From positions 1-64,000 of the forward strand of contig NW_025943988.1 in the NCBI RefSeq assembly GCF_000764305.2: a DNA stretch of 64,000 bases, given 5' to 3'. This DNA comes from Hyalella azteca. Its lineage: Eukaryota > Arthropoda > Malacostraca > Amphipoda > Hyalellidae. Of this stretch, positions 61,601-64,000 are shown in pieces. A program made the position numbers and the translations under genes. Every line of letters begins with the position of its first letter. Positions within the stretch are counted from its first letter, which is position 1. Below the pieces are notes generated by a model that saw nothing but the letters and a program-made list of their open reading frames with translations, did not search any database and was not told the DNA's origin.

Positions 61601-63426
61601 TTATAAAGAACACTTGCATGGTCGAATAAAATTGTGACCTACTTATGGCAATTGTGACCTACTTATGGCAATTGTGACCTACTTATGGCAATTGTGACCT
61701 ACTTATGGCAATTGTGACCTACTTGTGGCAATTGTGACCTACTTGTGGCAATTGTGACCTACTTATGGCAATTGTGACCTACTTATGGCAATTGTTATCT
61801 ACTTGTGGCAATTGTTATCTACTTATGACAATTGTGACCTACTTATAGCAATGGTGACCTACTTATGGCAATTGTGACCTACTTATAGCAATGGTGACCT
61901 ACTTATGGCAAATGTGACCTACTTATGGCAATTGTTACCTACTTATAGCAATTGTGACCTACTTATGGCAATTGTGACCCACTTATGACCTACTTATGAC
62001 GCACTGATAACCCGATTACAACCCCACCTTGACGGTGAGGTTGAAGAAGCGAAGAGATCCCTCAGGTTTGAGCCTCTCGTAGTCGAGGGGACCTGAGGGT
62101 CGCAGCTCTCCCCTCACGGCGTCCAGAGTGAAGTTCTGCTGAGGGTCGCCACCCACCAGGCTGTAGCGAACCTCGTGGTTCACCGTACCTAATTGGCGCG
62201 AACCAAAGTCAAGGTTTTTATTTTTCCACTGTTTAATTTAGGATTTAATTGACTTCCTAATGCTAATTGATTTCCTAATAATTGATTTAATAATTGAAAT
62301 TAATTAGTTTAAGTGTCGCCGCCCATTAGGCTGTAGCCCACCTCGCGGTTCACCGTACCTAATTAACGTGAACCAAAATCCAGGTTTGCATTATTTTAAT
62401 TGTTTAATTTATGGTTGCTAATTGATTTCCTAATAATTGATTTTATCCCTAATTGGCGCGAACGAAAGTCGAGGATTGCATTATTTTTACTGCTAGATTT
62501 ATGATTTAATTGACTTCCTAATGCTAATTGATTTCCAAATATTTGATTTAATCCCGAATTGACGAGAACGAAAGTCGAGGTTTGCATTATTTTCACTGTT
62601 TAATTTAGGATTGCTAATTGGTTTCCTAATAATTGATTTAATAATTGCTAAAAATTGATTTAATTGTTATATTCAACAGAAAATAAAACCCAGGTGATTA
62701 AGTGTGCATAGTAATGCGCAAGCAGTAGATTTCATTACTTCGAGAATTTGATTTAGACTTTGAATTGTCATATTAATCAAAAATGAATATCCGGGTGATC
62801 GGTAGAAAAGTGAGATACACATAGAAGATGGTATTAAAATAACATTATTTTAACTGTTTGATTTAAAATTTGAATTGTAAAATTCAACAGAAATTTACAT
62901 ATTAGTGATGCAAAAGGGAATGTTCATGTAATAGAGTTATTAACATGAAAGAAAATAATATGCATGAGAATAGAAGAATACGTTATATTATTAATAACCA
63001 TGTATCGCTCGACGATTCTTTGATAAGAAATATTGTGTCTTAATATAAAAGAATCATGACGATTCAAGCAAGTAAAATTCAACATGCATCGGAAAAATAC
63101 CATAAAAATATTAATATTATTAATATTGATATATATTTTTATTTTTTTATATCAATATTATATATTAATTTTATATTAATATATATAATATATCATATAT
63201 TAATATAAAATTGTTATATTATTATTAATAAATACCATAAATATAAAAAGACGCAATAATATTGATTAATTGCCCACCATTAGCATCAGCGTCGCGCGCC
63301 ACGACTACGAGCGGCACTGAAAAGTCCGGCGAGTTTTCGTCAATTTTTGCCTCGTAGCCGCGCTCGCTGAACACCGGCGCGTTGTCGTTCACGTCCACGA
63401 TGATCACGTGAACGCCCACGGTGTTC
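31466..63426 (-). CDS. CDH23: Cadherin-23-like protocadherin (Cad87A/CDH23 type), 3' portion, 5' end beyond the window
   Basis: Twenty-one coding exons join without phase conflict to 1288 codons plus a stop. About nine cadherin calcium-linker motifs are visible in order (DVNDNAPVF, DVNDHSPEF, DVNNKPPVF, DTNDNDPQF, DENDNVPYF, DINDEVPVF, DYNDHPPRF, NVNDNKPQF, DVNDNSPKF), with LDRE and DxD partners. A membrane-proximal domain follows (RSRIEYLRDYL..VDEYR..IDKNVHRLDHLF), then one transmembrane helix (LLMVWLVGVVAFLALLLVVT). The short tail contains GSNPIWMSGGFDNEWYKEEE and ends ETTEL. Human CDH23 ends EITEL, a PDZ ligand for harmonin, and has a NP.W tail motif. CDH23 forms tip links and microvillar links; in insects the relative is Cad87A. 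Family assignment is firm, the precise orthologue is inferred. Confidence 0.88.
31700..31815 (+). repeat. Dispersed repeat with GGAC microsatellite, second copy
   Basis: 'gacagagagcgcattttctcgtcgac', 'gaagtcatggacggacagacggacgg' and 'ggacatggcgagcacaatag' match the inverted copy at 17905-18012. It lies just inside the last cadherin intron. Confidence 0.65.
31816..32850. other. Cadherin last intron, unique part
   Basis: AT-rich, without repeats or coding potential that I can support. Confidence 0.4.
32855..33140 (+). repeat. 58-bp tandem repeat, five units
   Basis: Units of 'ggtaatttgaaggattaaggctcatgttaatgaac...agctgat' recur every 58 bp with almost no divergence. An N at 33142 marks the junction with the next array. 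Confidence 0.93.
33141..33420 (+). repeat. About 28-bp minisatellite
   Basis: About ten units of 'gaattggtggcgggattgatacaaaggcat' alternating with 'gaattgggtgaattagtacaaaggcat'. The sequence after it (33421-34417) shows nothing recognisable. Confidence 0.9.
34418..34616 (+). mobile_element. tRNA-derived SINE-like repeat, family 2
   Basis: Near-identical to 10835-11040, including 'gatcgggttccaaaggccgg', 'gaatcggcaacaggccatgggcc' and a TTCTATTCTA tail. A poly-A/G stretch follows at 34626-34650. Confidence 0.72.
34776..34908 (-). CDS. CDH23: Cadherin exon 20 (cytoplasmic tail)
   Basis: Acceptor TACCTGCGCAG, donor CTCAG/GTACCA. It encodes SNESVLNRNPTVPNTNLHSV, then EGSNPIWMSGGFDNEWYKEE. The NTN.H..EGSNP.W block is characteristic of the CDH23/Cad87A cytoplasmic tail. 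Confidence 0.92.
34909..35165 (-). repeat. Tandem copies of the exon 20 acceptor edge
   Basis: A unit of about 75 bp ('gagcctgagcaggtaaatagttttgtatttgctatcatatcattta') is repeated at about 34968 and 35033. At 35112-35165 a copy extends further into coding sequence ('gtcgggtttcggttcagtacagactcgtt'), that is, the SVLNR codons. Confidence 0.88.
35220..36178 (-). repeat. Cadherin intron 19 repeats
   Basis: 35220-35480 holds four units of 'aactaaccatcaagaatgcctgaaattac...actacta'. 35870-36175 holds about four units of 'gatagtatttttaaacttcacgagtatgtattattaatcaatt', the last running into the donor of exon 19. Between them is AT-rich unique sequence. Confidence 0.8.
36179..36383 (-). CDS. CDH23: Cadherin exon 19 (transmembrane helix)
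   Basis: Acceptor CGTGCAG, donor TTTCG/GTGAGT. ELNVLDTSQAHLVGVAGVGL precedes the hydrophobic span LLMVWLVGVVAFLALLLVVT. The juxtamembrane AQRAHYARQLKAATATAFG, basic next to the membrane, fixes the type I topology. Confidence 0.93.
36400..36830 (-). repeat. About 62-bp tandem repeat at the exon 19 acceptor
   Basis: Six to seven units of 'gcattaatgacatttctatgtcattaatgctgcattaattactgac' with 'attaatgactatggtgaatca'. Short inverted words (aatgacat/atgtcatt) are inside each unit. Confidence 0.88.
37203..37430 (-). CDS. CDH23: Cadherin exon 18 (membrane-proximal domain)
   Basis: Acceptor GTAATTACAG, donor TTCAAG/GTTAGC, 76 codons. It encodes IRSRIEYLRDYLSNVTGAIV and TKTDLYLHFVNPEDNSVLEV then IDKNVHRLDHLFK, matching the membrane-adjacent region of CDH23-type cadherins. 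Confidence 0.9.
37560..38035 (-). repeat. Copy of the exon 18 acceptor edge plus a 41-bp minisatellite
   Basis: 37562-37630 repeats 'cgttactcaggtaatcgcg.agatactcgatgcg.gaccgtatctgtaattaca', exon 18 start plus acceptor. Then about eight units of 'taatctgtaattacataaatacattgtaattaaatacattg', which carry the same CTGTAATTACA acceptor motif. Confidence 0.92.
38515..38790. repeat. Trinucleotide and AT-rich simple repeats
   Basis: (ACT)n then (AAT)n, followed by 'aacaataatgaaaatgataatatataataataat' units up to the donor of exon 17. The unit of about 60 bp recurs three times. Confidence 0.85.
38798..38905 (-). CDS. CDH23: Cadherin exon 17
   Basis: Acceptor TCTGTCCCAG, donor GACGAG/GTGTGT, 36 codons. 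VGVTDGSEWQDEARVFVYLL then REDQRVRFLLRLAPDE. The VFVYLLRxDQRVRF motif sits where the CDH23 membrane-proximal domain begins. Confidence 0.9.
38915..39260 (-). repeat. About 19-bp minisatellite at the exon 17 acceptor
   Basis: About 17 units of 'accaaagggtatcatgatt' with variants, beginning within 10 bp of the acceptor. The rest of the intron (39261-39725) shows nothing. Confidence 0.9.
39726..39911 (-). CDS. CDH23: Cadherin exon 16 (last cadherin repeat)
   Basis: Acceptor CATCCCCAG, donor TTTAAG/GTGAGT, 62 codons. AEDLDYGSNAALRFQMIG opens with the ExDxD-type calcium element, and FVVDPKTGIVKLNFDPQRGM is the standard cadherin strand pattern. Confidence 0.92.
40227..40466 (-). CDS. CDH23: Cadherin exon 15
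   Basis: Acceptor TTGCGTCAG, donor TTGATG/GTGAGT, 80 codons. AVKPLDREELEQHVLIVQAS, then KVIVNVNDVNDNSPKF (calcium linker). The 39912-40226 intron shows nothing. Confidence 0.93.
40467..40700 (-). repeat. Three tandem copies of the exon 15 acceptor flank
   Basis: The block 'ctgacgcaacaaagatataagaattgcgttagaattg...tcataaaatacggataacg' recurs at about 40467, 40553 and 40627. Each copy carries the TTGCGTCAG acceptor motif. The rest of the intron to 41080 is AT-rich and featureless. Confidence 0.88.
41081..41238 (-). CDS. CDH23: Cadherin exon 14
   Basis: Acceptor CTTCGTGCAG, donor CTGCAG/GTGCGG. NTSPGSDSLLLPDTVDVDDL, then DLDELDNSVCYYIVGGDSLK and FSLDKLTHVLQ. The stretch is unusually acidic for the start of a cadherin repeat. 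Confidence 0.88.
41512..41719 (-). repeat. 131-bp duplication carrying the exon 13 donor edge
   Basis: 41514-41628 and 41645-41757 are near-identical. The second includes the real 3' end of exon 13 and its donor. The first holds the same last roughly 13 codons (QDFVVVNFT) with an altered donor (GTTATT). Confidence 0.92.
41720..41852 (-). CDS. CDH23: Cadherin exon 13
   Basis: Acceptor CCCCTCCTAG, donor TCACAG/GTAATT. LRIEAHDQGLPTPLKGDLDL, then IYVRNVNDNKPQFPQDFVVV. The D.NDN linker has Asn in its first position (NVNDN). Confidence 0.92.
41853..42350 (-). repeat. Four units of about 115 bp at the exon 13 acceptor
   Basis: Units contain 'gggaggagatagggttaatatattaataata' and 'tatccaagaccgcctataggggaaattttcg'. 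The junction 'cgtaacttggggagg' resembles the exon edge 'cgcaactaggagggg', so the unit seems to include the acceptor. 42351-42611 shows nothing. Confidence 0.85.
42612..42800 (-). CDS. CDH23: Cadherin exon 12
   Basis: Acceptor ATCGTCCCAG, donor TACGAG/GTAATT, 63 codons. NATVGSLVIQVRAVDDDVGA then NGAVRYRLL and FGVDQMTGAITLLRPLDREM, a textbook cadherin repeat first half. Confidence 0.94.
42815..43146 (-). repeat. AT-rich repeats with copies of both flanking exon edges
   Basis: 42975-43006 ('caagctccctaccgtcgcgttctgggacc') repeats the exon 12 acceptor edge. 43081-43146 is a 66-bp perfect copy of 43224-43289, the donor and last roughly 20 codons of exon 11. Between them are 'gataacgacgatataattaata' units. 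Confidence 0.93.
43230..43453 (-). CDS. CDH23: Cadherin exon 11
   Basis: Acceptor TCTGCGCAG, donor CCTGAG/GTGAGC. LFDIETIDMNSARIITRAPL, then YTIMVAATDLGDPPNEMLQP and VTDYNDHPPRF. The DYNDH linker is a variant of DxNDN. Confidence 0.94.
43480..43720 (-). repeat. 18-bp minisatellite
   Basis: About 13 units of 'tgacctataggcgatggc' with small changes. 43721-44112 is unique AT-rich sequence with short 'aataactatattt' words. Confidence 0.93.
44113..44294 (-). CDS. CDH23: Cadherin exon 10
   Basis: Acceptor TTTCTTTCTTAG, donor ATAAAG/GTTATT. VDIADINDEVPVFDPRSGCS, then AVAVVRASDADDPEGGNGKI and RFSITGGNDK. Phase 2 fits the preceding exon when that exon's donor is GTTAGT. Confidence 0.92.
44744..44889 (-). 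CDS. CDH23: Cadherin exon 9
   Basis: Acceptor TTGGTGTTCAG, donor ATCAT/GTTAGT. MDPDNGQLSVAQPLDREKIK, then AEAWDNYKYGGAAGDSRKVF and THI. An in-exon GTTTTC at 44760 looks like a donor but would break the frame. The 44295-44743 intron shows nothing but short 'gatgacaacacatac' duplications. Confidence 0.9.
44930..45829 (-). repeat. Two minisatellites in cadherin intron 8
   Basis: 44930-45240: about eight units of 'atattaatatattatactattatagaatatcctta'. 45380-45829: about 14 units of 'tcaacacattcatcaccttaaacactgtagta', the last merging with the donor of exon 8 ('attcatcaccttgaac'). Confidence 0.92.
45830..46009 (-). CDS. CDH23: Cadherin exon 8
   Basis: Acceptor CGTCTGTCCAG, donor TTCAAG/GTGATG, 60 codons. 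IVDENDNVPYFVNPPSRVVV, then SEDAPPGTVILELLAADADE. DENDN is the calcium linker. Confidence 0.94.
46065..46200 (-). repeat. Second copy of the exon 8 acceptor edge
   Basis: 46140-46170 repeats 'acggcacgttgtcgttctcgtccacga' (DENDNVPY codons). 46090-46140 and 46180-46210 repeat the adjoining intron words ('gatagatgagtac', 'aataacgttactttccatttaata'). The acceptor itself is altered in the copy. Confidence 0.85.
46440..47017 (-). repeat. Two minisatellites in cadherin intron 7, one carrying the exon 7 donor
   Basis: 46440-46750: about 13 units of 'gattctagacaacaaaggcacct'. 46760-47017: five units of about 57 bp, 'cagacaataccgcagaccctcagaccccagacctgtaggaagtac'. On - each unit contains TTCCTACAG/GTCTGG, the exact 3' edge and donor of exon 7. 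Confidence 0.93.
47018..47182 (-). CDS. CDH23: Cadherin exon 7
   Basis: Acceptor CTGTCCACAG, donor CTACAG/GTCTGG, 55 codons. GGQNVTGLVHLDPETGEVVV, then SRIDREAFQWLNFSVVAADS. The donor is weak and repeated downstream, so the exact exon end could shift between array units. Confidence 0.9.
47606..47926 (-). CDS. CDH23: Cadherin exon 6
   Basis: Acceptor CCATTTCTCTGCAG, donor CTGGAG/GTGAGC, 107 codons. It includes DGVIRLVRALDREKVETIRL, EDTNDNDPQFRRPLYGRSVA and VVADDVDKNRTIIYSLE. The 47183-47605 intron shows nothing. Confidence 0.94.
48220..48412 (-). repeat. About 16-bp minisatellite at the exon 5 donor
   Basis: About 11 units of 'tcatgacccctgaccc'. The donor GTGGGTCATGGGGGTCAG is itself one unit. 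47927-48219 shows nothing. Confidence 0.92.
48413..48548 (-). CDS. CDH23: Cadherin exon 5
   Basis: Acceptor CATGCCCCAG, donor GTCAAG/GTGGGT. VRESVTPGNFIAKVAAFDVD, then DDAELRYALDTAGSEARNEE. Confidence 0.92.
48560..48925 (-). repeat. About 55-65-bp minisatellite at the exon 5 acceptor
   Basis: Six units of 'gtaattggtgatggggccatgtgatgggcgctgctgggctgag' with 'tgtgatgggcgtgagtgg'. It yields long chance ORFs. 48926-49420 is otherwise featureless. Confidence 0.9.
49421..49716 (-). CDS. CDH23: Cadherin exon 4
   Basis: Acceptor TTTGTACCCCAG, donor GTACG/GTGAGT. VHAHDGDGSALYSKVVYRLQ, then FVIDAETGAILVARGAVLDP and ISIVDVNNKPPVF. The DVNNK linker lacks the usual ND pair. Confidence 0.93.
49894..53715 (-). 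CDS. NACHT-like STAND NTPase, intronless, nested in a cadherin intron (protein A)
   Basis: A single 1273-codon ORF. Residues 1-160 are polar and probably disordered. 160-330 is predicted helical (WSMEAFGWMKEELVNNVGPI). 330-510 is polar and acidic, and 520-550 may be a coiled coil (YRERIRILREELKLYRNKIG). The NTPase core has Walker A GPVGSGKT at 660-667, a Walker B-like LLFIAEID at 737-744 and a sensor-like ITSR at 770-773. HPLFVLLSLYLW at 836-847 and LAHSVLRELLSGVYLAS at 948-964 match the helical and winged-helix parts of NACHT proteins. The C-terminal 250 residues have LRR-like periodicity. STAND NTPases act as oligomerising switches, often in innate immunity; the role here is unknown. The leader has a four-codon upstream ORF. 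Confidence 0.85.
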   Translation of the reverse strand: MSAKEETEILLGDVMRDDQTFIMSEIVLSLDEAQESSIIKGSHETNNSKMSHKPQSSIETKLMGAENHAYSPNNEYHEARSNETARTVAAKSASKNGAGDIATNNLQETDVSEPDDDEVFVSPSFVLSSTSIRDVSPKSSSDSDETTPQVTEQLDGVECDDSSLNMLKWAMCAKSGRTHAIRCSLNIIWSAWNVHSNFDTMEEWSMEAFGWMKEELVNNVGPIVVTQLSRAMHPDNLTEDAALQTIKFLIPTIPFASIAMLDRIVHASMTACYYDVKLSSAELIKRVQSFVMMIQSYLYSIHKVTQGMISSSVRDKILCLREAKKSFKYAKRQTLHQSAHIYDAHNRHSKIGSLSGGSTNVRSAAVSFRRISRQSKKVKSGIEFDALNTATKNWKPFGIRNSRVQCEGSLYDSNPQHDHANPLHGECTHSINSGRNNSQQPSKEPCTQAEKMTAVHLEEPSSTGRVNYALEEDVSSHRGCDDEVDATSQSEDSFDDELDDVRCELNATNTINNKNSKLGQVAKYRERIRILREELKLYRNKIGPFISFVEYSIHQALDSVRSSIQFKDEDAVRASEFVQFIRESEMGKQIHRVRQAMQSFIHRRFVSLDLWKWLNLSTPDRCAYASVSPLRIIHKYSNAKFSLQQILQRTENAKYLFIFGPVGSGKTRAVNFLLNCWANKPSLVNCPFDYDAVVPVTSEYFSSAQSLEEYLLEILCCYSSSDILFGNSSAYIAKMKLLFIAEIDVSSNIEKVKEFTTDLRDLYPNSKAIITSRNEMAKSLETVLLDQKEEIDALQILCLDDILLFKFVMHYLNDEDLTREFCSIYEGLNLEASMRHPLFVLLSLYLWQKDASFLTSATCLSRLVMSIMVEFHLRASNHHNVRHGVEMESSNCWADSCVKGLCESVWSVQSKALKKDDQFGLNEITPPEVEVDNLFHPFLIFLDGHCYLAHSVLRELLSGVYLASKICRKKRILLQCCCAMDDENINIENRKLSTECLIVAAGIWSLTDSVGQETSDKLAALFATCAVGSPLQWLRFVGETGQSSEICSSVSSQLKWKPTWNASNYGIEENVAVSELLRIEAYQPKKVILNDMCPGIVELVSALAICPAVAVVMRLERHFCSWSDLSESDDLVELLQPAGNLVELWAHLNLRGSFAVRHMRKLEALNVRITSADSLICLIDTLNRAPVLKNLSMRLDIPKDVQPRVIPSMNSFKGNFWLRLHKIDDDSSDWASQIIKALGKTPTEIHLQSSWLSPNVLQQFKVNVGTSDVFIAM
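53716..54215 (-). other. Spacer between the two NACHT-like genes
   Basis: 500 bp between the stop of gene B and the start of gene A. On -, an acceptor-like ATAACCCAG lies 28 bp before the gene A start. A short ORF (ATG AAA TTC TGA) sits in the leader. No clear TATA box or poly(A) signal and no tandem repeats. Confidence 0.5.
54216..57029 (-). CDS. NACHT-like STAND NTPase, intronless, nested in a cadherin intron (protein B)
   Basis: A single 937-codon ORF with an in-frame TAA 9 bp before the ATG. Residues 1-130 are helical. 140-205 is a charged, probable coiled coil (LRRKDNLSSK...KLRKKIKVLEEL). Walker A GPSGSGKT is at 321-328, Walker B-like TLFVLDVD at 394-401, a sensor-like VTCR at 426-429. 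LLPFTEAEVRQF (452-463) matches the conserved helical-domain entry of NACHT proteins (L.GF...), and FFVHKVLAEFLTAVHI (607-622) the winged-helix signature. 740-937 is a weakly LRR-like tail. It aligns with protein A across the core but is clearly diverged, an old duplicate. No death, CARD or TIR domain was recognised. Confidence 0.85.
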   Translation of the reverse strand: MTVRVSAVVENEKRVLLLVAYEQVVLPFLEEIEKMIESSFSLTASTTWPPALKKHFRELKHFNYVICHEPIQRLSLDLLVIRMDKVHEQTKAFCHSLIEKELCYLHEEDGKLSRKVSEDNSSLKSMEEDLSQIPMTHAVCLITEEISQLQQGEHHDPERNTRNTLRRKDNLSSKIHTTRNGIKEKTLKRDKLRKKIKVLEELYQDLVSRRTLQNLRNVLMRIEKDCILPNDMMVGIRKLDSLSKNVMGILHAKSRKAIEANVQKVSNETFNTSAWVLSGGKQLKKLKSQEVHARIAMAESDQCIINEKIVQYADPVLLISGPSGSGKTVLGHQIFQNFLSDTPVFEDILEFDIVLFLPSSEVVRNSYATYIRNEVLPGCLLFDDPFVCLSKVNTLFVLDVDTEFSNECEAALNELVRKLGKNKVIVTCRTPITPAIQQMLRNRKTTFQSTELLPFTEAEVRQFSCNALASAFPRDSTVDSICKRFSMSLDYKKQVYLLYPLPLIYLLKVWRDDNTCVNDFRTMGHLFSYLYKGCQKSVDRELESLINASDSTWHEYNSIFSRMQQKAALMLCHRCGEDPVNSSFNAPGKCSEIVHPFMGNIGTREPFFVHKVLAEFLTAVHITGELDYKIWSFRKRLTLADYPILMESEVCGRHTQTILFLSSLIVEIREAPQNEFDFLCSLYCKTHFKRDPDLCDLHILLLETNFHVTFAKYARKHLGTVPSWSPSPNSAKRNEAAAALIKANVFTPKEIFFSGSEPSITKVVKSLTNLQNTHVTCKGESNKLDEIISILDGTKLLREFDGKLREKGCSGLKGMMALRTLKVTISSMSALEALSLSLRTPAMKKHLGKLVIDINFKIYSHQNLPSFHLRKTSFELILNGFYFEPQVYGEPLRIVKGLTKGCVCHSLKIKNVSWPSNACRDLRTSLPGTEVAFLCQN
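57030..59340. other. Intron sequence upstream of the NACHT-like pair
   Basis: It probably contains the promoter of gene B, but no core element can be assigned. Two ORFs on - (58284-58529 and 58315-58689) overlap in different frames and resemble nothing I know. No repeats were seen. Confidence 0.4.
59340..59590 (+). repeat. 22-bp minisatellite
   Basis: About 11 units of 'cattgggtataaacacaggaat' with small variation. 59591-60160 shows nothing else. Confidence 0.93.
60165..60306 (-). repeat. Minisatellite seeded at the exon 3 donor
   Basis: Units 'cacacgagtgcccgccact' and 'cccgccactcacacgagtg' run into the donor. On - the donor reads GTGAGTGGCGGGAGTGGC, itself a unit. An N at 60168 breaks the sequence. 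Beside it (60085-60160) is a short 'tgcactcatacgaacagcacgaataag' duplication. Confidence 0.9.
60307..60456 (-). CDS. CDH23: Cadherin exon 3
   Basis: Acceptor TCTGGTGCAG, donor ACAT/GTGAGT, 50 codons. ATDLGTPPLSSLCQVVVYVG, then DVNDHSPEFGEDAYYMAVHE. Its downstream intron (49717-60306) hosts the NACHT-like pair. Confidence 0.94.
60465..60940 (-). repeat. 24-bp minisatellite at the exon 3 acceptor
   Basis: About 18 units of 'cctaaactgggtcatgtcaaacat'. 60941-61620 is unique AT-rich sequence without features. Confidence 0.93.
61625..61995 (-). repeat. 20-bp minisatellite near the exon 2 donor
   Basis: About 18 units of 'aattgtgacctacttatggc', many identical, ending about 30 bp from the donor. 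There are no unique spacers, so it is not a CRISPR array. Confidence 0.95.
62028..62188 (-). CDS. CDH23: Cadherin exon 2
   Basis: Acceptor CCAATTAG, donor GTCAAG/GTGGGG. TVNHEVRYSLVGGDPQQNFT, then LDAVRGELRPSGPLDYERLK and FFNLTVK. Confidence 0.93.
62189..62690 (-). repeat. Four tandem copies of the exon 2 acceptor flank, one carrying coding sequence
   Basis: 'aattggcgcgaacgaaagtcgaggtttgcattattttcactg' with the following 'gatttaattgacttcctaatgctaattgatttcc' recurs at about 62191, 62361, 62450 and 62556. The copy at 62316-62362 also holds about 15 codons of exon 2 with an intact TTAG acceptor. 62691-63277 is AT-rich with no feature. Confidence 0.9.
63278..63426 (-). CDS. CDH23: Cadherin exon 1 of this window
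   Basis: Acceptor TGTATCGCAG, donor TAATG/GTGGGC. NTVGVHVIIVDVNDNAPVFS, then AKIDENSPDFSVPLVVVARD. It begins in phase 2, so further 5' exons lie beyond the right edge. Confidence 0.93.
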
Positions 63427-63469
63427 CTGCGATACAGACAGTAGCGTTCAATAATCAGGAAATTATCGT

Positions 63470-63725
63470 TCAAGTATCATTAAATTATCATGAAACTATC
63501 ATTCCGTTATCATTCGATTATCATTCAATTATCGTTCAAGTATAATTCAATTATCTTTCCACTGTAATTAAATTAGCATTCAAGTATAATTCAATTATCA
63601 TTCAAGTTTAATCCAATTATCGTTCAATTATTATTATATTATCACCCAATTATTATCGTTCAATTATTATTCAATTATCGTTCAATTTATAATCAAATTA
63701 TAATCATTCAATTATCATTCATTTT
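63470..63725 (+). repeat. Degenerate 'attcaattatcgttcaagtat' repeat
   Basis: About 18 imperfect 12-24-bp units of ATTATC/GTTCAA words, starting about 45 bp from the exon 1 acceptor. The last 275 bp of the window show nothing. Confidence 0.8.
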
Positions 63726-64000
63726 CCGCTCATTGCAGGAGAATATCTAGACGTGCATATATATTTATTTAATTAGCTCGTTTATAATTAAAGAAATTTA
63801 TGTAATAAAAATACTTAAGCAGAAATAGCAGTAATTTTGACAAGCAGTTGCAATATTGGACACATGACCAGGGATTTGAAAGGCATCGCCAGCTGGCCCG
63901 TAAAATCGACAACTGCATTTCTACACTTAACAGATATTTTTTATTCATGATAAATTGGTAAAAGGTTGTAAAAAGAAACTTGACTAGGGAGTTGAACGGA

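Noticed and set aside
61625..61995. Regular 20-bp direct repeats that could suggest a CRISPR array
   Set aside because: Repeats are head to tail with no unique spacers, in a eukaryotic intron. It is a minisatellite.

Overview
This is animal nuclear DNA, most likely from an arthropod and probably a crustacean. It holds three spliced genes with consensus splice sites, long AT-rich introns full of minisatellites, tRNA-derived SINE-like repeats, MITEs and a decayed non-LTR retrotransposon. The crustacean call is inference from gene content and repeat style. The species cannot be read from the sequence.

Layout. (1) About 2.06-7.46 kb, + strand: a complete six-exon CREC-family calcium-binding protein of the secretory pathway (calumenin type, signal peptide, EF-hands, C-terminal HDEF). 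(2) 9.43-21.15 kb, - strand: a complete eight-exon ataxin-7-like 3 / Sgf11 gene, a subunit of the SAGA deubiquitinase module. It has the N-terminal helix, a split Sgf11 zinc finger, an SCA7 domain and a Ser/Asn-rich tail. Genes 1 and 2 converge tail to tail. (3) 21.2-31.4 kb: intergenic, mostly mobile-element remains. (4) 31.47-63.43 kb and beyond the right edge, - strand: the 3' 21 coding exons of a cadherin-23-like gene. They encode about nine cadherin repeats, a membrane-proximal domain, one transmembrane helix and a short tail ending in a TEL PDZ ligand.

Two large intronless genes, 1273 and 937 codons, lie in tandem inside one 10.6-kb cadherin intron (about 49.9-57.0 kb), on the same strand as the host gene. 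Both encode STAND-type P-loop NTPases with a NACHT-like core, diverged from each other. Canonical NLRs are generally reported as missing or rare in arthropods, so this pair is the best candidate for an undescribed system.

The second striking property is structural. In all three spliced genes, exon edges (a splice site plus 15-100 bp of coding sequence) are repeatedly duplicated in the neighbouring intron, and minisatellites often include or resemble the exon edge. I count at least 16 instances. One gives three tandem copies of the last cadherin coding segment, all still encoding the same PDZ-ligand C-terminus. Another gives a second copy of half of the Sgf11 zinc finger, in frame with the first. 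The NACHT block carries none of this.
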